The notes under the pieces: generated by a model
What the model saw: the letters and a program-made list of their open reading frames with translations, nothing else
Databases searched by the model: none
What the model was told of the DNA's origin: nothing
NCBI GenBank assembly: GCA_031283395.1
Contig: JAITBV010000172.1
Span: 1-6,358, forward strand
Direction: 5' to 3'
Source of the DNA: Candidatus Adiutrix sp.
GTDB taxonomy: Bacteria; Desulfobacterota; Desulfarculia; Adiutricales; Adiutricaceae
DNA length: 6,358 bases
Made by a program: the position numbers and the translations under genes
Shown: positions 1-5,422 of the stretch, in pieces
Layout: every line of letters begins with the position of its first letter
Numbering within the stretch: position 1 is the stretch's first letter

Positions 1-415
1 CAGGCGCGGCGTCGATTTTATTGACCGCGGCCAGGAGCTTTCCCGGCCCCAGGGGCCGCACCGCCTCCAGGGCCAGCTGGTGTTCCCGGCCGCGCTTAAG
101 GCCGTCCACCACCCAGAGGACCAGGTCGCTGTCGCTGATGGCGGATCTGGCCCGGTTCATCATCTCCCGGTTCAGCGGCTGGCGGCCCGGTTCGTGCAGG
201 CCCGGGGTGTCCCAGAAGATCAACTGGGCCTCCGGCCGGGTAAGGACGCCCAGGATGCGGTGCCGGGTGGTCTGGGGCTTGTCCGTGACTATGGCCACCT
301 TTTCGCCCAAAAGACGGTTCAGAAGGGTCGATTTGCCCGCGTTGGGCGCGCCAACTATGGCCACGAAGCCGGCCCGATGCCGTCCTTCCGTCCCGATGGT
401 CGTCCCGGTAGTCAT
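1..415 (-). CDS. era: GTPase Era, N-terminal 138 residues (3' end beyond window)
   Basis: Era is an essential GTPase that binds the 3' end of 16S rRNA through a C-terminal KH domain and aids 30S subunit maturation. Only the G domain is visible, running off the left edge after 138 codons of the usual 300 or so. Motifs are complete: G1 GAPNAGKS (22-29), G2 inside PQTTRHRILG (47-56), G3 DTPG (69-72) and G4 NKID (132-135). PQTTRHRI and DTPGLHEP are typical of Era rather than EngA/Der or MnmE. The ATG start gives a 15-residue lead before the first beta strand and has AAAGGAG at 426-432, 10 nt upstream, inside the last codons of rnc. The rnc stop is 2 bp before the start, so the two are probably translationally coupled, the common rnc-era arrangement. 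The KH domain cannot be assessed. Confidence 0.97.
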   Translation of the reverse strand, partial: MTTGTTIGTEGRHRAGFVAIVGAPNAGKSTLLNRLLGEKVAIVTDKPQTTRHRILGVLTRPEAQLIFWDTPGLHEPGRQPLNREMMNRARSAISDSDLVLWVVDGLKRGREHQLALEAVRPLGPGKLLAAVNKIDAAP

Positions 416-417
416 GG

Positions 418-1095
418 TCAGGCTTCTCCTTTGAGCCTGGCCAGGGCCGCCCGGGCCGCGGCCTGTTCGGCTTCTTTTTTGGAGCCGGCCTCGGCCTCGG
501 CCAGGCGTTCGCCCCTGAGGCTGATGCCTATGAAAAAACGGCGGGCATGGGCCGGCCCCCGGGTATCCAGAAGTTCATACTCCGGGGGCCCCAGGGAGCG
601 TCTTTGGGTCTCTTCCTGAAGGCGGGTCTTGTAATCCGGCAGCATATCAGCCCAGGTTTCGGGCCGGTCCAGGTAGGGCCGCCACAGATCCAGGGCTTCG
701 GTCCTGGCCTGATCCAGCCCGCCGTCGAGATAAACGGCCCCCAGGAGGGCCTCCACGGCATCGGCCAGTACGGACGGCTTGTCCCGGCCCCCGCCCTGGA
801 CTTCGCCCGGCCCCAGGATCAGGGCTTGGCCCAGGTCCAGGCTCCTGGCCACCTCGGCCAGCCGGGCCTCGCAGACCAGGCCGGCCCTGATGCGCGACAT
901 CTCCCCTTCGGTCAGCCGTGGCTCGTGGCGAAAGAGGAAATCGCTAATGACCAGGTCCAGCACCGCATCGCCCAGGAATTCCAGGCGCTGGTTGTCCGTT
1001 TCCCGGCCGGGCCCGGCCCCGGCCGAACGGTGGGTCAGGGCCGAGGTCAGAAGGTCCGGTTCATGGAAAATATGTTTGAGGCCGGTCAGGTTCAC
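418..1095 (-). CDS. rnc: Ribonuclease III
   Basis: RNase III cuts double-stranded RNA, releasing pre-16S and pre-23S rRNA and processing some mRNAs. The 225-residue product has the endonuclease domain (1 to about 145) and a double-stranded-RNA-binding domain (about 153-221). The signature NQRLEFLGDAVL spans 35-46; E39, D43, D112 and E115 correspond to the metal-binding residues E41, D45, D114 and E117 of the E. coli enzyme, and EGEMS (63-67) is the second conserved acidic loop. The dsRBD opens with DYKTRLQEETQ (154-164) and ends with GSKKEAEQAAARAAL (204-218). Length is normal. The start is GTG: between it and an in-frame TGA at 1123-1125 there is no other ATG, GTG or TTG, and the conserved region begins within ten codons. 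GAGGGG lies 7 nt upstream. The first 35 bp overlap the end of mpl, and era begins 2 bp after the stop. Confidence 0.97.
   Translation of the reverse strand: MNLTGLKHIFHEPDLLTSALTHRSAGAGPGRETDNQRLEFLGDAVLDLVISDFLFRHEPRLTEGEMSRIRAGLVCEARLAEVARSLDLGQALILGPGEVQGGGRDKPSVLADAVEALLGAVYLDGGLDQARTEALDLWRPYLDRPETWADMLPDYKTRLQEETQRRSLGPPEYELLDTRGPAHARRFFIGISLRGERLAEAEAGSKKEAEQAAARAALARLKGEA
426..432 (-). promoter_or_regulatory. Ribosome binding site of era
   Basis: AAAGGAG on the coding strand, 10 nt before the era ATG. It is the strongest Shine-Dalgarno match in the window and lies within the last sense codons of rnc, so ribosomes finishing rnc pass over it before era starts. It supports the ATG at 413-415. 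Confidence 0.75.
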
Positions 1096-2545
1096 CGGAA
1101 ATCCCCTCGGAGAGGCGGGCCTTCAGGTGGCCGGTCAGGCCGTCGAAGCCGCCGTTGCTCATGACCACGATGATGTCGCCGGCCCGGGCCTCGTCGGCCA
1201 GGTCCGTCCCCAGGCTCAAGCCGTCATCGAAAAGCCTGGCCCGGCCGCCGAGGTCGTCGGCCAGGCGGTCGGGATCCAGGCGGTCGTCGGCCGGAGCCTT
1301 GTGGGGGTCCGGGGGCCGGCGCAGAAAGACCAGGTCGGCCAGGGCCAGGGCGGCGGCGTAGTCTTTTTGAAAGACGGCCCGGCGGCTGGTGTTGCTGCGG
1401 GGCTCAAAGGCGGCCAGGAGCCGCCGGCCGCCGTGGGCCGCCTTAAGGGCGGTCAGGGTGGCGGCCACGGCCGTGGGATGATGGGCGAAATCATCGACCA
1501 GGGTCACCCCCCCGAAGTCGCCCAGGACTTCCTGCCGCCGCCGGACTCCCTTAAACCCGGCCAGGGCCGGGGCCAAGGCCCGGCCATCGCCGCCCGCGCC
1601 CAAAAGCGCCGCCGAGGCGGCCGCCGCGTTCAGGACATTATACACCCCGGGCCGGTTCAAGGACAAGCGGGCGAAAAAGCCCTCCGGGCCCGCCAGTTCG
1701 AATTCCGAACCCGAAGGTATGTTTTTGAGATTGGACACCCGCCAGTCGTTCTCCGGGTCCAGGCCGTAGAATTCCGCCCGGGCCGCGGTCCAGGCGGCCA
1801 CCCGCCGGACCAGGGGACTGTCGCCCCAGGCTATGAGGCGGCCTTCGGCCGGGATCAGGCCCATCAGGCTTTCAAAAGCCGCAATCACCGCATCCAGGTC
1901 GGGATAGATGTCGGCATGGTCGAACTCCACCGAGGTCAGGATGACCGTGTGGGGCCGGTAGTGGATGAACTTGGGGCGCTTGTCGAAGAAGGCGCTGTCG
2001 TATTCGTCGCCTTCTATGATGAACCAGCCGCCTCGGGGCAGCCGAAAGGGGCGGGGAAAGTCCAGCCCGTCCCCGCCGATGAGAAAGCCGGGGTCAAGCC
2101 CCGCGGTTTCGAAGATCCTGGCGGCCAGGGCCGTGGTGGTGGTCTTGCCGTGGCTGCCGGCCACCACCAGGTTGCGGGTGCGGTCCAGCCAGAACCGGTC
2201 CAGGGCCTGGGGCAGGGACAGATAGGGCCGGCCCAGTTCCTTTAAGCGGGCCAGGACCGGGAAGGCGCGGGTGACCACGTTGCCCACCACGACCAGGTCG
2301 CTGTCCGGGGGCAGGGTCTCCGGGCCGTAGCCGGAGAAGACGGTCAGGCCCAGGTCATCAAGTATCTCGCTGGTGGGCGGGTAGAGGGGGCCGTCCGAGC
2401 CGGTGACCAAGTGGCCGGCCTCGGTAAGAAGGCCGGCCAGGGCGGCCATGGCCACTCCGCCTATGCCCAAAAGGTGGATCTTAAGGGGCGGCCCGGCCGT
2501 GAATTCCGCATGGTTCAGCCCGGGGTCCAGTTCGAAATTTTCCAT
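1061..2545 (-). CDS. mpl: UDP-N-acetylmuramate:L-Ala-gamma-D-Glu-meso-DAP ligase Mpl
   Basis: Mpl joins the tripeptide recovered from old peptidoglycan to UDP-MurNAc using ATP, bypassing MurC, MurD and MurE. The 494-residue product has the three Mur-ligase domains: a UDP-binding Rossmann part starting LKIHLLGIGG (21-30), the ATP P-loop GSHGKTTT (130-137) and a C-terminal domain with DDFAHHP (351-357) and EPRSNT (381-386). Mpl is favoured over MurC by GNVVTRAFP (88-96), EGDEYDSAFFDKRPKFIHY (178-196), EFDHADIY (207-214) and the late VMSNGGF (461-467), which match Mpl proteins as I know them. The start is the ATG 20 bp after trkH, with AGGGGG 12 nt upstream; the frame stays open 480 nt further into trkH, but that part translates to low-complexity P/G/R-rich sequence and is rejected. 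It gives a roughly 20-residue N-terminal extension. The C-terminal tail (about 481-494) runs over the rnc start. MurC is the main alternative, less likely. Confidence 0.9.
   Translation of the reverse strand: MENFELDPGLNHAEFTAGPPLKIHLLGIGGVAMAALAGLLTEAGHLVTGSDGPLYPPTSEILDDLGLTVFSGYGPETLPPDSDLVVVGNVVTRAFPVLARLKELGRPYLSLPQALDRFWLDRTRNLVVAGSHGKTTTTALAARIFETAGLDPGFLIGGDGLDFPRPFRLPRGGWFIIEGDEYDSAFFDKRPKFIHYRPHTVILTSVEFDHADIYPDLDAVIAAFESLMGLIPAEGRLIAWGDSPLVRRVAAWTAARAEFYGLDPENDWRVSNLKNIPSGSEFELAGPEGFFARLSLNRPGVYNVLNAAAASAALLGAGGDGRALAPALAGFKGVRRRQEVLGDFGGVTLVDDFAHHPTAVAATLTALKAAHGGRRLLAAFEPRSNTSRRAVFQKDYAAALALADLVFLRRPPDPHKAPADDRLDPDRLADDLGGRARLFDDGLSLGTDLADEARAGDIIVVMSNGGFDGLTGHLKARLSEGISGEPDRPQTYFP
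1103..1108 (-). promoter_or_regulatory. Ribosome binding site of rnc
   Basis: GAGGGG on the coding strand, 7 nt before the rnc GTG and inside the mpl coding region. Together with the absence of any other start codon between the in-frame stop at 1123-1125 and the conserved domain, it fixes the GTG at 1093-1095 as the start. Confidence 0.7.
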
Positions 2546-2557
2546 GATCGAGCCGGT

Positions 2558-2563
2558 CCCCCT
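2558..2563 (-). promoter_or_regulatory. Probable ribosome binding site of mpl
   Basis: AGGGGG in the 20-bp trkH-mpl gap, 12 nt before the mpl ATG. Spacing is somewhat long, but it supports the 494-residue start over the much longer open frame that runs back into trkH. Confidence 0.55.
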
Positions 2564-2565
2564 GG

Positions 2566-4026
2566 TCAGCGGGTCCAGAATTCCGGCAGGAACAGGATCA
2601 GGAGGGTGAAGAATTCCAGGCGGCCAAGGAGCATCTCCAATATGAGAATGCCCTTGGCCGGAGTCGGCAGCGACGAGAAGCCCAGGCCCAGGTCCAGGCC
2701 CACGTTGCCCAGGGCCGAGGCCGAGGCGGCCAGGGCCGAGAGTATGTCCAGGTCCAGGGCGGTGAGGGCCAGGGCCGAGGCGGCCAGGACGACCAGGTAG
2801 AGGGCCCAGAAGGACCAGACCGTGGTCATGAGCCGCTCGGGGACGGGATGGTCGCCCAGCCGGAGGCCGATGACCGCCCGGTGATGGATGTGCTGGCGCA
2901 GATCCCGGTGGAGCCCCTTGAACAGCAGGATCCAGCGCAGGCATTTGACGCCCCCGCTGGTGGAGCCGGTGCAGCCGCCCAGGAAGAACAGGCCGAAGAT
3001 CAGGCCGTGGGTGATGCCCGGCCACTGGAGCCAGTCGGCGCTGGCCAGGCCGGCGGTGCTGGTCACCGAGACCACCTGGAAAAAAGCCTGGCGCAGGGTC
3101 TCCCAGGGGCTTCCGTAGTGGCCGACGGCCATAAGCGAGAGGCTTATGAAAAGGGCGCTTAATACTATGATCAGGGTATAGACCCTGGTCTCGGTGTCCT
3201 TGAACAGGCTGCGCCAGTCGCCCCGGGCCGCCTGGTAGTAAAGGGCGAAGTTCAGGCTGCCGAGGAACATGAAGACGGTGAAGAGCACTTCCAGGCCCGG
3301 GTGGCCGTAGTGGCCGATGGACAGGTTCCGCGTGGCGAAGCCGCCGGTGCCCACGGCGCTGAGGCCGTTGCAGACGGCTTCGAACCAGGACAGGCCAAAA
3401 GCCTTGGCCAGAGTGACCAGGATGACGGTCAGGCCCAGGTAGATGGTCCAGAGTATCTTGGCGGTCTGGGCAATGCGGGGGCGGAACCGGGCCTGCCCCA
3501 GGGAACTTTCATTGCGGAAAAGGTGCAGCCCGCTGACCCCCAGAAAGGGCAGCACGGCCAGCATCAGCACGATGACGCCCATCCCGCCCAGCCAGTGGGT
3601 CAGGGCCCGCCACAACAAAAGGCCCGGCGGCAGTTGGTCCAGGTCGGTCAGGATGGTGGCCCCGGTGGTGGTGAACCCGGAGGCGGATTCAAACAGGGCG
3701 TCCATAAAGCCGGGCAAAAGACCGCTTAAAAGATAGGGCAGGGCTCCGGCCAGGATAATCAGGGGCCAGGCCAGACCCACCACGGCCAAGCCGTCCCGCC
3801 CCCTTATTTCCGGGGCTTCGGCCCGTTGCCGGCGGCCCAGGAAAATGAGCAGGCCCGCGGACGTGGCCGCGGCCAGGGCCGAATAGCAGAAGGCCGGCCA
3901 GGTGCCATCGTCCAGAAAAATGGCCGGCCCGGTCATAAGGCCCAGGATCACGGCCAGGAAGGCCAGAACCTGGCCGCAGATATAGGCGATGAGGCGCGGG
4001 TTTATGGTCAGGCTGGAGCGGGTCAT
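2566..4026 (-). CDS. trkH: Trk potassium uptake system pore protein TrkH
   Basis: TrkH is the inner-membrane K+ translocating subunit of the Trk/Ktr/HKT superfamily. The 486-residue product has four repeats of helix, pore loop, helix. The pore loops are visible at 116-123 (SGFTTTGA, filter G122), 223-230 (SAVGTGGF, G226), 322-327 (TSTAGL, G326) and 438-447 (ALGNVGLDLG, G443). Hydrophobic spans occur near 12-36, 43-63, 80-101, 147-165, 190-211, 245-263, 281-301, 339-352, 402-424 and 457-480. FFLGGCTGSTSGGVK (347-361) is the glycine-rich intramembrane loop region used for gating, and GRLEFFTLL (468-476) is the conserved terminal helix motif. Length matches the family. The ATG start has an in-frame TAA only 12 nt upstream, so the gene cannot extend further, yet the leader shows no clear Shine-Dalgarno; coupling to trkA is likely. 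The fourth filter has VGLDLG where Escherichia-type TrkH has a GPGLG-like sequence. Confidence 0.95.
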   Translation of the reverse strand: MTRSSLTINPRLIAYICGQVLAFLAVILGLMTGPAIFLDDGTWPAFCYSALAAATSAGLLIFLGRRQRAEAPEIRGRDGLAVVGLAWPLIILAGALPYLLSGLLPGFMDALFESASGFTTTGATILTDLDQLPPGLLLWRALTHWLGGMGVIVLMLAVLPFLGVSGLHLFRNESSLGQARFRPRIAQTAKILWTIYLGLTVILVTLAKAFGLSWFEAVCNGLSAVGTGGFATRNLSIGHYGHPGLEVLFTVFMFLGSLNFALYYQAARGDWRSLFKDTETRVYTLIIVLSALFISLSLMAVGHYGSPWETLRQAFFQVVSVTSTAGLASADWLQWPGITHGLIFGLFFLGGCTGSTSGGVKCLRWILLFKGLHRDLRQHIHHRAVIGLRLGDHPVPERLMTTVWSFWALYLVVLAASALALTALDLDILSALAASASALGNVGLDLGLGFSSLPTPAKGILILEMLLGRLEFFTLLILFLPEFWTR

Positions 4027-4048
4027 TAGCTGGTATTACCGGCCCGGT

Positions 4049-5410
4049 TCACTTGGCGCCCAGGAGTTTTTCCACAGCGCTGATGGCCTCGGGCCTGGTC
4101 ACCACGGCCAGGATGTCGCCGGCTTCGACGACCGTGATGCCCCGGGGTATGATGACCTCCTCGCCCCGGGACAGGGCCGTGGCCAGGGAGCCTTCGGGGA
4201 ATTTGACGTCCATGAGCCTTTTCCCGGCCAGGGGGCTGCGGCCCGGCACCTGGAATTCGATTATCTCCGCGTCCTCGTTGATCAGGGCGGCCACGGAAAT
4301 GACCCGGCCCCGGCGCAGGTATTTCAGCACGGCTTTGGCCGCGGCCACCCGGGTGGAGACCATGGCCCCCAGCCCGATGGCGGTCACCAGGGGGGCGTAG
4401 GAGGAACGGTTGACCCGGGTGATGGTCTGGCGGGCCCCCAGGCGCTTGGCCACCAGGCAGGAGATGAGGTTTTTTTCATCGTCCGTGGAAACGGCGATGA
4501 AGGCGTCGGCCTCGGCGGCGTTTTCCTCCAGGAGAAGTTCCTGGTCGGTGCCGTCTCCGCGGATGATCATGGCCTTGGGCAGGCGCTGGCTCAGATATTC
4601 ACAGCGGTTCTGGTCCGCTTCTATGAGCGTGACTATGAAATCCCGGGGGTCATCGGTCAGGCGGCGGGCCAGGTGAAAGCCCACTTCCCCGCCGCCGACA
4701 ATGGTCACCCGCCGCACCGGATCCCTGGTCAGGCCGAAAAAGGCCCGCACCTTCTCGGTATCCTCTTCGCCGGCCACTACGTAAACCAGGTCGCCGGCCT
4801 TAAGGACCGTGTCGCCCCTGGGGATGAAAAGCCGGCGGCGGCGGTGGATGGCGGCCAGGAGGAGGTCCGGCCGCTCTTCGGCGTGGATATCGGCCAGGGT
4901 CCTGTTGAGGAGGGGGTGCCCGGGGTGCAGCTTCAGGCCCGCCAAATGGAGGCGTCCCCGGGCCACTTCGATGACGTCCGCCACCCCCGGGAACCGGATG
5001 AAGTCCATGATGGTCTCCACCGCCTCCAGGCTGGGGTTGATGAGAAAATCAATGCCCAGATCTTCCCGGAAGCGCGTCTCATCGAAGGATTCGAAGTAGC
5101 TCAGGGAGCGGATGCGGGCCAGGCGCTTGGTTTCGGACGGGGCCAGGAGCTGGGCCAGGCGGCAGGCCAGGATATTGGTCGCATCGCTGCCGGTGACGGC
5201 CACCAGGAGGTCGGCCGCGGACAGACCGGCCGCGTTTAAGGTTTCAGGGTCAGCGCCCTGGCCGTGGACGACCTGAAGGTCCATGGCCTCGGCGGCCTGG
5301 TCCAGGCGGGCCTGGTCCCGGTCCACCAAGGTCACTTCGACCTTTTCCCGGGCCATCCGGCCCGCTATGTGCCAGCCGACTTCCCCGGCTCCCAGGACCA
5401 CGACCTTCAT
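4049..5410 (-). CDS. trkA: Trk potassium uptake system regulatory subunit TrkA
   Basis: TrkA is the peripheral cytoplasmic regulator that binds NAD(H) and nucleotides and gates the TrkH potassium pore. The 453-residue product has the expected duplicated architecture: RCK-N domain 1 with GAGEVG at 7-12 and the ribose-binding acidic residue D30, an RCK-C domain at about 145-226, RCK-N domain 2 with GGGEVG at 239-244 and acidic E264, then a second RCK-C domain at about 368-453. GSDATN (74-79) and STDDEKN (308-314) are the matching loops of the two Rossmann folds. Length is close to the usual 450-460. The ATG start is directly followed by the first beta strand (KVVVLGAGEVG), so it cannot lie much later. 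An AAAAGG stretch at 5419-5424, 8 nt upstream and overlapping the metG stop, is a plausible ribosome binding site. trkH follows after 22 bp, the expected partner. No key glycine is missing. Confidence 0.96.
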   Translation of the reverse strand: MKVVVLGAGEVGWHIAGRMAREKVEVTLVDRDQARLDQAAEAMDLQVVHGQGADPETLNAAGLSAADLLVAVTGSDATNILACRLAQLLAPSETKRLARIRSLSYFESFDETRFREDLGIDFLINPSLEAVETIMDFIRFPGVADVIEVARGRLHLAGLKLHPGHPLLNRTLADIHAEERPDLLLAAIHRRRRLFIPRGDTVLKAGDLVYVVAGEEDTEKVRAFFGLTRDPVRRVTIVGGGEVGFHLARRLTDDPRDFIVTLIEADQNRCEYLSQRLPKAMIIRGDGTDQELLLEENAAEADAFIAVSTDDEKNLISCLVAKRLGARQTITRVNRSSYAPLVTAIGLGAMVSTRVAAAKAVLKYLRRGRVISVAALINEDAEIIEFQVPGRSPLAGKRLMDVKFPEGSLATALSRGEEVIIPRGITVVEAGDILAVVTRPEAISAVEKLLGAK

Positions 5411-5422
5411 GGCGCGGGCCTT

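Noticed and set aside
21..619. Plus-strand frames opposite era and the end of rnc
   Set aside because: The minus strand here encodes Era with all four visible G motifs, and RNase III; the plus-strand products are shadows.
779..2245. Long plus-strand open frame (488 codons) opposite rnc and mpl
   Set aside because: It runs antisense to two confidently identified genes, translates to G/Q/A/P-rich sequence with no known domain, and long antisense frames are expected where GC-rich third positions remove stop codons.
2546..3025. 160-codon upstream extension of mpl into trkH
   Set aside because: The frame is open, but the extension lies fully within trkH, is P/G/R/H-rich low-complexity sequence, and Mpl proteins begin near LKIHLLGIGG; an ATG with a purine-rich upstream site exists at 2545.
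4470..4476. T-run that might mark a plus-strand terminator
   Set aside because: It is the reverse complement of GAA AAA AAC codons in trkA (DDEKN) in the second RCK domain, with no adjoining GC stem of the right orientation that I could find.
3989..5239. Long plus-strand open frame (416 codons) opposite trkA
   Set aside because: Antisense to a complete, typical TrkA; composition is G/H/Q/D-rich shadow sequence without recognisable motifs.
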